In this document: positions 26,620 through 33,834 of the stretch, in pieces
Layout of the letters: every line of letters begins with the position of its first letter
Numbering within the stretch: position 1 is the first letter of the stretch
Assembly: GCF_000577895.1 (NCBI RefSeq)
Contig: NZ_HG917868.1
Span: 2,790,001 to 2,854,000 of the forward strand
Source: Clostridium bornimense
GTDB lineage: Bacteria; Bacillota; Clostridia; Clostridiales; Clostridiaceae
DNA length: 64,000 nucleotides
Direction: 5' to 3'
Notes under the pieces: generated by a model
What the model saw: only the letters and a program-made list of their open reading frames with translations
The model's database searches: none
What the model was told of the DNA's origin: nothing
Made by a program: the position numbers and the translations under genes

Positions 26620-27108
26620 ATGTTTGGATTTTTCAAAAAATCAAAAGCTCTTAACTTTGTTGCTCCTGTAGATGGAGAAGTTATCGATTTATCAAAAGTA
26701 CCAGATCAAGTTTTCTCTGAAAAAATGGCTGGTGATGGTGTTGCAATCAATCCTACTGGTAACACTGTATGTGCACCTGCTGATGGAGAATTAAGCTTAG
26801 TATTCAAAACTAAACATGCTTTCGCTATGACTTTAGATAACGGTGTAGAATTATTAGTACACATTGGTATCGATACTGTTGAATTAAACGGTGAAGGTTT
26901 TGAACAACTTGTTGAAGCTGGTACAAAAGTAAAAGCTGGTGAACCTATCATCAAATTTGATGCTGAATTTATCAAATCAAAAGGTAAGCCATTAACTACT
27001 CCAGTTTTAATCACTAACCATGAAGCTGTTATCAGCGAAATCAATGGAAACATCGGAGCTACTGTTAAAGCTGGTTCAGATGAAATCTTTACTTACAAAT
27101 TAAAATAA
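26620..27108 (+). CDS. PTS glucose-family EIIA protein
   Basis: This 162-residue soluble protein is the IIA domain of the glucose superfamily. It accepts phosphate from HPr on the His in ELLVHIGIDTVELNG (about residue 88) and passes it to a IIB domain; a second conserved His is in KTKHAFAMTLDNG. It is stand-alone, without IIB or IIC in the window, so it probably serves membrane permeases encoded elsewhere. AGGAGG at 26609-26614 precedes the ATG. Codons are those of a highly expressed gene (many GGT, GCT, AAC, ATC). Confidence 0.94.
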   Translation: MFGFFKKSKALNFVAPVDGEVIDLSKVPDQVFSEKMAGDGVAINPTGNTVCAPADGELSLVFKTKHAFAMTLDNGVELLVHIGIDTVELNGEGFEQLVEAGTKVKAGEPIIKFDAEFIKSKGKPLTTPVLITNHEAVISEINGNIGATVKAGSDEIFTYKLK

Positions 27109-27117
27109 TTTATATAT

Positions 27118-27160
27118 AAAAGGACTGTTGTATAATATTATGCAACAGTCCTTTTATTTT
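27118..27160 (+). terminator. Terminator after the EIIA gene
   Basis: A 13-bp stem AAAAGGACTGTTG (27118-27130) with CAACAGTCCTTTT (27143-27155) is followed by a T-rich tail. Confidence 0.9.
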
Positions 27161-27318
27161 TAAGAAATTCATTGAATACCTCACTTTTTAAATATGTATC
27201 AAAAGTCAGTGTCGAGATACAACATACATTAATTTATATAATTATATATCGTATTTTTATAATTAAAATTAGCATTTACTTTTTGAAAATGAGATAGTGA
27301 AAATTTTAACTAAATAGG

Positions 27319-27370
27319 TTCAACTCTTTACTAATATGTATTATAATAATATTTACAAGTGTATATACAC
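27319..27370 (+). promoter_or_regulatory. Candidate nad promoter with palindromic operator
   Basis: A perfect TATAAT (27342-27347) lies 17 bases from a weak -35, TTCAAC (27319-27324). The 12-bp perfect palindrome GTGTATATACAC (27359-27370) covers the predicted transcription start, where a repressor would block. NiaR-type repressors control NAD genes in Firmicutes; assigning this site to NiaR is inference. Confidence 0.5.
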
Positions 27371-27394
27371 ATAACTTTACAGGAGTTGAATATT

Positions 27395-28300
27395 ATGAAT
27401 TTAATCAAAGAAATCAACAGACTAAAAAAAGAGCAGGGAGCTCTAATACTTGCACACTACTATCAACGTCCAGAAATTCAAGATATTGCGGACTATGTTG
27501 GTGATTCTTATTATTTAAGTAAAATTGCTAAAGATAGCCCTAATAACCTTATTATTTTTTGTGGTGTGAAATTTATGGCAGAAAGTGCAAAAATACTTTC
27601 CCCTAATAAAAAAGTACTTTTACCAGCATTAGATGCAGGATGTCCTATGGCTGATATGGCTAATGTAGACAAGCTTCTAGAAATGAAGCGCCAGTATCCT
27701 GATCATACTGTTGTTACATATATTAACTCATCTACTGAAGTAAAAGCTTTATCTGATGTTATTGTTACTTCTTCTAATGCAGAAAAAATAATATCAAATT
27801 TAGATAGTGATAAAATATTATTTTTACCAGACAAAAACTTAGGTAGACATATTGCAAATAAGTTCCCTAATAAAGAATTTGTCCTATGGCCTGGTTTTTG
27901 CATAACCCATAAAAAAGTACAACCTGAATGGATTTCATCTTCTAAGGAAAAATTAGATGATGTAGTTGTACTCGCTCATCCTGAATGTGAGGAAAATGTT
28001 TTAGAATTAGCTGATTTCATTGGATCTACTGGTGAAATAATAAATTATGCTACTAATAGTGATAAGAAAAATTTCTTAATAGTTACTGAAGAAGGTGTAA
28101 TTCATCCTCTTAAATTAAAAAACCCTAATAAAAATTTCTATGTTCCTGGAACAACAATGACTTGTATAAATATGAAAAAGACTCGTCTAGAAGATGTCTA
28201 TGATGCCTTATCTAAAGGTACCTATGAAATCATAATAGATGAAGATATAAGAGAAAAAGCTGCTAAAGCTTTAAATAAAATGCATGAACTTGCAAAGTAA
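27395..28300 (+). CDS. nadA: Quinolinate synthase
   Basis: NadA condenses iminoaspartate with dihydroxyacetone phosphate to quinolinate using a [4Fe-4S] cluster. The 301-residue protein begins with a typical LKKEQGALILAHYYQRPEIQ block. Candidate cluster cysteines are in DAGCPMADM, AHPECEENVL and GTTMTCINMKK. The start at 27395 follows AGGAG at 27381-27385; the ATG at 27359 lies in the palindromic operator and has no ribosome site. It is first in nadA-nadB-nadC, with overlapping genes. Confidence 0.96.
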   Translation: MNLIKEINRLKKEQGALILAHYYQRPEIQDIADYVGDSYYLSKIAKDSPNNLIIFCGVKFMAESAKILSPNKKVLLPALDAGCPMADMANVDKLLEMKRQYPDHTVVTYINSSTEVKALSDVIVTSSNAEKIISNLDSDKILFLPDKNLGRHIANKFPNKEFVLWPGFCITHKKVQPEWISSSKEKLDDVVVLAHPECEENVLELADFIGSTGEIINYATNSDKKNFLIVTEEGVIHPLKLKNPNKNFYVPGTTMTCINMKKTRLEDVYDALSKGTYEIIIDEDIREKAAKALNKMHELAK

Positions 28301-29591
28301 CTCTTCATCAGTAGTTATTGTTGGTTCAGGAGCCGCAGCATTATATTGTGCATTAAATTTAAGAGATGACGTAAATGTAACTATTATTACAGAAAAAACA
28401 TGTACAGATTGCAATTCATACCTTGCGCAAGGTGGAATAGCTACTGCTAGAAATAAAGAAGATATTCCAGCTCATATATCAGATACCCTAAAAGCTGGTC
28501 AATATAAAAATTCTGTAGAAGCGGTAGAGATTTTAGTCAATGAATCTAGAGAAAACATAGAGAATTTATTAAAGCTTGGTGTTGATCTTGATAAAGAAAA
28601 TAATCATCTATTATATACTAAAGAAGCAGCTCATAGCATAAATAGAATTGTTCATCATAAAGACACAACTGGAAAAGCTGTTGTAGATGGATTATTAGCT
28701 AAAGTAAAAAGTAAAAAAAATATTACCATAGAAGAAAATGCATCATTAGTTGATTTACTAGTAGAAAATAATCAATGTCATGGAGTTGTATATTATAAAG
28801 ATAATAATTACATAAAACTAACTGCAAAAGATGTAGTTCTCGCTACTGGTGGAATTGGTGGATTATTTAAACATTCCACAAACTTTAGACATATTAAAGG
28901 AATAGGTTTATACCTTTCTTTGAAACATGATATTAAACTTCATGATACTGAATATATTCAATTTCATCCTACAGCTTTTTATGATGAAAGTAATGATGGA
29001 CGCTGCTTTCTTATCTCTGAAAGCTTAAGAGGCGAAGGAGCAGTAATTACAAATCTTGAAGGTGATCGTTTCGTAGATGAACTATTACCTAGAGATGTAG
29101 TTACTAAAGAAATTTTAAAAGAAATGCATAGAACTAATAGTAATCATGTTCTTCTTGATATATCTCATAAAGATTCTGAATATATTAAGAATAGATTTCC
29201 ATCTATATACTCTAATTGTCTAGAAAAAGGTTATGATTTATGTTCTGGTCCTATTCCAATTGCACCAGCTCAACATTACTTTATGGGTGGAATCGCAGTA
29301 AATTTAAATTCTAAATCTTCAATGGACAACCTTTATATTGTTGGAGAAGCTAGTTGTACTGGTGTTCACGGCGCAAATCGATTAGCATCAAATTCTTTAT
29401 TAGAAGCTTTAGTTTTTTCAAGACGTGCAGCTAAAGAAATTAATACTTTAATAGATGATATTAAATTAACTGAAATTAGCTATGAAGGTAATTTAGATAT
29501 TGATACTGTAAAAAAGGATTCTTTAACTACACTTATTAAATACTTTAGCAGTAAAGGAGACTTTATTAAAAATGAATTGGTTAATTATTGA
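28284..29591 (+). CDS. nadB: L-aspartate oxidase
   Basis: NadB oxidises L-aspartate to iminoaspartate, the substrate of NadA. The 435-residue flavoprotein has an FAD loop (VVIVGSGAAALYCAL), the conserved SYLAQGGIATA block, HPTAFY and the C-terminal GVHGANRLASNSLLEALVF motif. It is about 100 residues shorter than E. coli NadB and lacks most of the C-terminal helical domain. It overlaps the end of nadA by 17 bases with no separate ribosome site visible, which suggests translational coupling. Confidence 0.95.
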   Translation: MNLQSNSSSVVIVGSGAAALYCALNLRDDVNVTIITEKTCTDCNSYLAQGGIATARNKEDIPAHISDTLKAGQYKNSVEAVEILVNESRENIENLLKLGVDLDKENNHLLYTKEAAHSINRIVHHKDTTGKAVVDGLLAKVKSKKNITIEENASLVDLLVENNQCHGVVYYKDNNYIKLTAKDVVLATGGIGGLFKHSTNFRHIKGIGLYLSLKHDIKLHDTEYIQFHPTAFYDESNDGRCFLISESLRGEGAVITNLEGDRFVDELLPRDVVTKEILKEMHRTNSNHVLLDISHKDSEYIKNRFPSIYSNCLEKGYDLCSGPIPIAPAQHYFMGGIAVNLNSKSSMDNLYIVGEASCTGVHGANRLASNSLLEALVFSRRAAKEINTLIDDIKLTEISYEGNLDIDTVKKDSLTTLIKYFSSKGDFIKNELVNY

Positions 29592-30408
29592 TGAAATAAT
29601 CAAAAATGCTTTAAAAGAAGATGTATGGGATGACGATATAACATCATCATCTATTCTTTCTAAACATCAACAATCTACCGTTGATGTTATCTGTAAAGAA
29701 GATGGTATCATCGCCGGTCTAGACGTTTTTAAAAGGGTATTTTTTCTTCTTGGCGATGTAGAAGTATCTCTTTACCATAAAGATGGTGATTTCGTTAAGA
29801 ATGGTGAAATCTTAGGTAATCTTAAAGGAAATACATTAAATATACTTAAAGGAGAGAGAGTTGCTCTAAACTTACTTCAACATCTTTCTGGTATAGCAAC
29901 AACAACAAATAAGTATGTACAAGAACTGTCAAATACATCTTGTAAGCTTCTAGATACTCGTAAAACCACTCCTGGTCTTAGAATATTAGAAAAGTATGCT
30001 GTTAAAGTTGGTGGAGGTTGTAACCACCGTTTTAACCTTTCTGATGGTGTATTATTAAAAGATAATCACGTTGCTGCTGCTGGTGGTGTTAAAAATGCTA
30101 TTGAAAAAGCTCGTAACTCTGTTTCCTTTGTTCGTAAAATTGAAGTAGAAGTTGAAACTTTAGATCAAGTTAAAGAAGCTCTTGATGCAAAAGCTGACAT
30201 CATTATGTTAGACAATATGGATAATGAAACAACTAAAAAAGCAGTTGACTTAATAAAAGGCAACGCACTTATAGAAGCATCAGGAAATATGAACCTTAAA
30301 AGAATACGTTCTGTAGCTGAAACAGGTGTTGATTACATATCTGTTGGGGCATTAACACACTCAGTTAAAGCTCTAGATATATCTATGAAAAATTTAAAGA
30401 ATCTTTAA
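29572..30408 (+). CDS. nadC: Nicotinate-nucleotide pyrophosphorylase (quinolinate phosphoribosyltransferase)
   Basis: NadC converts quinolinate and PRPP to nicotinate mononucleotide and completes de novo NAD precursor synthesis with NadA and NadB. The 278-residue length is normal. Signature blocks are DDITSSSIL, GERVALNLLQHLSGIATTT, LLDTRKTTPGLR, KVGGGCNHRFNLSDGVLLKD and EASGNMNL. AAAGGAG at 29553-29559 precedes the ATG, and the gene overlaps nadB by 20 bases. A terminator follows directly. Confidence 0.96.
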   Translation: MNWLIIDEIIKNALKEDVWDDDITSSSILSKHQQSTVDVICKEDGIIAGLDVFKRVFFLLGDVEVSLYHKDGDFVKNGEILGNLKGNTLNILKGERVALNLLQHLSGIATTTNKYVQELSNTSCKLLDTRKTTPGLRILEKYAVKVGGGCNHRFNLSDGVLLKDNHVAAAGGVKNAIEKARNSVSFVRKIEVEVETLDQVKEALDAKADIIMLDNMDNETTKKAVDLIKGNALIEASGNMNLKRIRSVAETGVDYISVGALTHSVKALDISMKNLKNL

Positions 30409-30416
30409 ATATCACT

Positions 30417-30436
30417 AAAAAAGATGGCCATTAGGT
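30417..30436 (+). terminator. Terminator after nadC
   Basis: A short hairpin (AAAAGATGGCC, loop ATTA, GGTCATCTTTT with one G-U pair) is followed by T residues. Confidence 0.8.
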
Positions 30437-30448
30437 CATCTTTTTTCT

Positions 30449-30480
30449 AATTAACAATTTGCAATTCACAATTCACGATG
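30449..30480 (+). repeat. Heptanucleotide array (AATTCAC type)
   Basis: The sequence reads as consecutive 7-mers AATTTGC, AATTCAC, AATTCAC, GATGAAT. The same heptad type borders repeat copy D. It lies just left of copy B. Confidence 0.55.
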
Positions 30481-30504
30481 AATGTAAGGGCCGTCGAATT
30501 AATA

Positions 30505-30824
30505 AATGAAAATTTGTGAGTGGTAGTTCCTTTTATCATGTCACAGGTCACAAGTAAGGTGAAAATTCCTCTTTGGGAGGAATTTTATTATAGTCCTACG
30601 GACAGCAAAGTGTTTTCATATTTACTATAGATACAGAAATTGTAACCAAAGCTTCATGAAAGTACAACTTTCATGAGTTTTCTATAATGACTTTTATATC
30701 AACTGTGATCTAAGTAAGAAACATAGTCTAACTTATAACATTCAACTTAACACTTAAAATTTCAGAAATTCTGCAAGAATTTCATCTATACCTGTGCCTT
30801 GTGCCATCATACTTGTGCCTTGCT
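30505..30824 (+). repeat. Dispersed intergenic hairpin element, copy B
   Basis: This copy lies between nadC and the thiT riboswitch. It carries an AAAATTCCTC/GAGGAATTTT hairpin (30562-30586), GTCC-TAC-GGAC (30593-30603), CATGAAAGT-ACA-ACTTTCATG (30655-30675) and GAAATTCT-GCA-AGAATTTC (30765-30783). Compared with copy A, both arms of the last two stems change together. The left end is a TCACARG heptad array (30541-30560) and the right end an inverted TGTGCCT array (30791-30822). Its start (30506-30535) matches the right part of the ispF terminator. Further right, 30845-30878 resembles the ABC exporter terminator in decayed form, and a partial hairpin-2 copy is at 30890-30898. Confidence 0.8.
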
Positions 30825-30930
30825 TTTGTCTCTATGAAACTTACTAAAAAAAGCTGTCACACTCTTCATTTAACAACTCCATTATAGTCCTGCAGACTTC
30901 TTGATAAATATAACACTTTGTACTGTTTTT

Positions 30931-30959
30931 TTGCATTATTACAGATATTATACTATACT
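30931..30959 (+). promoter_or_regulatory. Promoter of the thiT riboswitch leader
   Basis: TTGCAT (30931-30936) and TATACT (30954-30959) are separated by 17 bases, starting transcription just upstream of the TPP aptamer. Confidence 0.7.
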
Positions 30960-30975
30960 ATTGTTGAAATAAATT

Positions 30976-31057
30976 TTGCTAGGGGTGCCTTATGGCTGAG
31001 AGATGATATTTCATTAACCCTTGAACCTGATCTGGATAATGCCAGCGAAGGAAAGCA
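30976..31057 (+). promoter_or_regulatory. TPP riboswitch (THI element)
   Basis: The conserved aptamer sequences are all present: AGGGGTGCC, then GGCTGAGAGATGA, then ACCCTTGAACCTGATCTGG, then ATGCCAGCGAAGGAAAGC. It binds thiamine pyrophosphate and controls the downstream thiamine importer gene thiT. No intrinsic terminator is visible after it, so control is more likely at translation. A CTCCT (31184-31188) that can pair with the AGGAG ribosome site (31203-31207) fits this. Confidence 0.95.
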
Positions 31058-31143
31058 GCGACTATTGATAATTTAGAATTTGAAATGAAATTATACTTAT
31101 TCATAAATATAACTAGTGAAATTCCATAAGAATTTCTCTCTTC

Positions 31144-31178
31144 AACTGCTAACTGTCAACTACTAACTGCTAACTCTG
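31144..31178 (+). repeat. Heptanucleotide array (AACTGCT type) in the thiT leader
   Basis: The run reads as 7-mers AACTGCT, AACTGTC, AACTACT, AACTGCT, AACTCTG. It lies between the TPP aptamer and the start codon. A similar array in part inverted orientation occurs at 51660-51695. Confidence 0.65.
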
Positions 31179-31213
31179 AAAATCTCCTCTACCTAGCACA
31201 TCAGGAGGCTATT

Positions 31214-31825
31214 ATGAAAACTTTTATTACTAACCTAACGGATATTGCTAAAAGCCCATTATCAATTTTAACACTTATCGCTGTAGTAATTTTAATTATA
31301 GTATTTATAAAAATAAAAAAAGTAAAATTGACTACAAAAATATTGGTACAAGTTGCTTTAGCTGTAGCTCTATCCACAATATTAAGCTTTATTAAGTTCT
31401 ATCATTTTCCTCAAGGCGGTAGTATAAATTTAGCTAGCATGGTACCTATTCTCGTTATGGCTATAATATATGGCCCTGAAATAGGATTCTTAACTGGTTT
31501 TGTATATGGAATTGTTGACTTAATATTAGGACCATATATTTTGAATCCTATCCAAGTTCTATTTGATTATCCTCTTCCTTATATGGCTTTAGGTTTAGCT
31601 GGATATTTTAAAAATAATAAAACTTTTGCAGTTATTGTGGCTATGGCCGGTAGATTTATTTTTCACTTTATATCCGGTGTAGTATTCTTTGGTAGTTTTG
31701 CACCAGACGGTATGTCCCCGATAATATACTCTGCTGTCACCAATGCATTACTAATAGTTCCTAATGGATTAATCTGTTTAATAGTTATTTATTTAATACC
31801 TATAGATAGACTAAAAAAGATATAA
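31214..31825 (+). CDS. thiT: Thiamine-specific ECF transporter S component
   Basis: ThiT binds thiamine at the membrane and works with the shared EcfA/EcfT energising module, which is not in the window. The 203-residue protein has about six hydrophobic segments and the ThiT-like stretches LSFIKFYHFPQGGSINLASM (about residues 57-76), GFVYGIVDLILGP and AMAGRFIFHFISGVVFFGSFAP. An extra N-terminal hydrophobic segment (about 18-35) precedes the usual start. AGGAGG at 31203-31208 precedes the ATG. The TPP riboswitch upstream confirms a thiamine role. Confidence 0.93.
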   Translation: MKTFITNLTDIAKSPLSILTLIAVVILIIVFIKIKKVKLTTKILVQVALAVALSTILSFIKFYHFPQGGSINLASMVPILVMAIIYGPEIGFLTGFVYGIVDLILGPYILNPIQVLFDYPLPYMALGLAGYFKNNKTFAVIVAMAGRFIFHFISGVVFFGSFAPDGMSPIIYSAVTNALLIVPNGLICLIVIYLIPIDRLKKI

Positions 31826-31862
31826 AATATGAACTAGGCATCAGCCTAGTTCATATTTTTTT
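31826..31862. terminator. Terminator between thiT and the opposing membrane protein gene
   Basis: A 14-bp stem (31826-31839 with 31844-31857) has loop ATCA and a T run. It overlaps the end of the minus-strand gene and can act both ways. Confidence 0.85.
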
Positions 31863-32333
31863 TATCATTGCAAATTCCCTAATAAGATTTTTTATATTGA
31901 TAAACACTACAAATAATAATATACCTATCAATAATGCTATGTAATATAATGATAATTGTTTTATTGTCCCTAATAAAATGACTAATAGCGCCATTACTAC
32001 AAAAAAACTTATTACACTTATCATTTCTTTTTTTACATCATATTTCCTACGCTTTTTTCCTGTAGATAATCTATATATAAGATGACATATACCACGATTT
32101 ATTAATATATTGGTCATTATTACTTCTATTAGTATAGTGCTAACCCTAATAACACTAAATTCTTCATTATTAAAGCTCAATAAAAAAGCCACTGCTACTG
32201 TTAATATTATATATATAATATTATTTTTCTTAATTTTCTCTGCATTCTTATTTCTAGCCTGTTTCATAAATATATTATTTATCAAAACCGTTATAAGTAA
32301 ATATACTGATACTAGCTTTATAAAACACCCCAT
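31851..32333 (-). CDS. Small multi-pass membrane protein of unknown function
   Basis: This 160-residue protein has four to five hydrophobic segments (about residues 4-22, 38-55, 60-80, 105-125 and 130-148) separated by Lys/Arg-rich loops such as STGKKRRKYDVKKE. I do not recognise a family. A GG-rich site lies just before the ATG at 32333. It is separated from folA by a terminator and so has its own transcript. A plus-strand frame overlaps it at 32110-32373, but the basic-loop topology and ribosome site favour the minus strand. Confidence 0.6.
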   Translation of the reverse strand: MGCFIKLVSVYLLITVLINNIFMKQARNKNAEKIKKNNIIYIILTVAVAFLLSFNNEEFSVIRVSTILIEVIMTNILINRGICHLIYRLSTGKKRRKYDVKKEMISVISFFVVMALLVILLGTIKQLSLYYIALLIGILLFVVFINIKNLIREFAMIKKI

Positions 32334-32367
32334 TTTCCCAACCCCTATTACATTTCTAACTAAAAAA

Positions 32368-32397
32368 CTCTAACTATTAAATTAATTATAGTCAGAG
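32368..32397 (-). terminator. Terminator after thyA-folA
   Basis: A 10-bp stem CTCTAACTAT (32368-32377) with ATAGTCAGAG (32388-32397) is followed on the minus strand by TTTTTTAG. Confidence 0.75.
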
Positions 32398-32409
32398 CTC
32401 TAAGTTATA

Positions 32410-32898
32410 TTATTTTCTTGTATAAACATAAAAACTATGCGGATATTTATTTTTTTCATCCACAATTCCTTCAGTAATACTGTCAGTTATCCACATGCTT
32501 TCATCAAAGTGTGGAAAAAATGCATCACCTTCAAAACTCTCATTAATTCTTGTTATATATGCTTTTTTACAATATGGTAATAATGTTTTGTATATTTCTG
32601 CTCCACCAACTACAAAAATTTCTTCTTCGCTATCAACATAAGGCATTACTTCTTCCATACCATGTAATACAGTAACTCTTTCATCTTCCACATTAAAGCT
32701 TCTATCCCTAGTAAGAACTAAATGTGGTCTTCCTGGTAATATTCCTGGAAGTGATTGAAATGTCTTGCGTCCCATAAGAATCTTATGTCCACTTGTAACT
32801 GACTTAAAATACTTTAAATCATTCGGTATATGCCATATTAATTTATTATCTTTTCCTATAACATTATTTTCGGCTACCGCCACCATTAAGCTTAACAT
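32410..32898 (-). CDS. folA: Dihydrofolate reductase
   Basis: DHFR reduces dihydrofolate to tetrahydrofolate with NADPH and regenerates the folate oxidised by thymidylate synthase. The 162-residue protein begins MLSLMVAVAENNVIGKDNKL and has WHIPNDLKYFKSVT, HKILMGRKTFQSL and VVGGAEIY. The start at 32898 follows a GGGGG site; the 20 codons upstream overlap thyA's 3' end and are not conserved. It follows thyA after 10 bases, an expected operon. Confidence 0.96.
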   Translation of the reverse strand: MLSLMVAVAENNVIGKDNKLIWHIPNDLKYFKSVTSGHKILMGRKTFQSLPGILPGRPHLVLTRDRSFNVEDERVTVLHGMEEVMPYVDSEEEIFVVGGAEIYKTLLPYCKKAYITRINESFEGDAFFPHFDESMWITDSITEGIVDEKNKYPHSFYVYTRK

Positions 32899-32908
32899 AA
32901 TTACCCCC

Positions 32909-33703
32909 TTAAACTGATACTTCCATCTTAATAGATGGGTGATATTTATATCCTTCAAGCTTTATATCATCTGGTGTAAAATCATAAAAATTAGTTATTT
33001 CAGGATTTATCCAAAGCTTTGGTGCTTCATAAGTTTCATTTTCTCTTGTAAGTTGCAACTTCATTCCTTCGACTTGATTTTCATATATATGTGCATTATT
33101 TATTACATGAGTAAATAATCCTGGCTTTAGTCCTGTAACTTGAGCAATTAAATGAACAAGCACTGCATATTGACTCATATTAAAAGGAACTCCTAATGGA
33201 ACATCTCCACTTCTTTGAACTAACATACAATTTAGTCTTCCATCTGTAACATCCCACATAGTTAAAAAACAACAAGGTTGAAGTGCCATCTCTGGTAAAT
33301 CTTCAATATTCCAAAGATTCATCATCATTCTTCTATCCTGTGGATTATTCTTTAGTGATTCTATTAATTTATCTACTTGATTATACTTAGCTATTTGATA
33401 CCCATAAGCTTTCCCTATAGTTCCATCTTCTAATGCCCATTCATTCCAAATTTGAACGTTTTGTTCTTGCAGCTTTTTAACATCATTAGACTGATCTTTA
33501 AATATCCATAATAATTCTTTCACTGCTGTCTTAAAAGCAACAAATTTAGTAGTTAATATTGGGAATTCATCTTTTGACAAATCAAATTGAAACATCTTGT
33601 GCGGAAGCTTATACGTAGCTGTACCTGTTCTATTTTGATCATAATATCCATTGTCTAATATATCTCTAACTAAAGTTAAGTATTGTTTATCAGCATTATT
33701 CAT
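32909..33703 (-). CDS. thyA: Thymidylate synthase
   Basis: ThyA methylates dUMP to dTMP using methylene-tetrahydrofolate. The 264-residue protein has the Arg motif [10 protein letters not shown], the nucleophile Cys in [12 protein letters not shown] (about residue 144-145), [19 protein letters not shown] and the C-terminal [13 protein letters not shown]. An AAAGGAAA site precedes the ATG. Together with folA it forms a two-gene thymidylate cycle operon. Confidence 0.97.
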   Translation of the reverse strand: MNNADKQYLTLVRDILDNGYYDQNRTGTATYKLPHKMFQFDLSKDEFPILTTKFVAFKTAVKELLWIFKDQSNDVKKLQEQNVQIWNEWALEDGTIGKAYGYQIAKYNQVDKLIESLKNNPQDRRMMMNLWNIEDLPEMALQPCCFLTMWDVTDGRLNCMLVQRSGDVPLGVPFNMSQYAVLVHLIAQVTGLKPGLFTHVINNAHIYENQVEGMKLQLTRENETYEAPKLWINPEITNFYDFTPDDIKLEGYKYHPSIKMEVSV

Positions 33704-33784
33704 ACGTTTATTTCCTTTCTTTACTTCATCTAAAGTTAATTATATCATTCTTTCTCTTTTCACAACACCCAATAATCTTTAACT

Positions 33785-33826
33785 AAAAAGAGCTGCTACA
33801 TGACTTCTAGTCTTGCAACAGCTCTA
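33785..33826 (-). terminator. Terminator after asnB
   Basis: A long hairpin with an outer stem AGAGCTG (33789-33795) and CAGCTCT (33819-33825) is followed on the minus strand by TTTTTAG. Confidence 0.85.
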
Positions 33827-33834
33827 TAAAACCT

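Noticed and set aside
32110-32373. Plus-strand hydrophobic frame opposite the small membrane protein gene
   Set aside because: AT-rich antisense of a membrane protein often looks hydrophobic. The minus frame is longer, has a G-rich ribosome site and basic loops.
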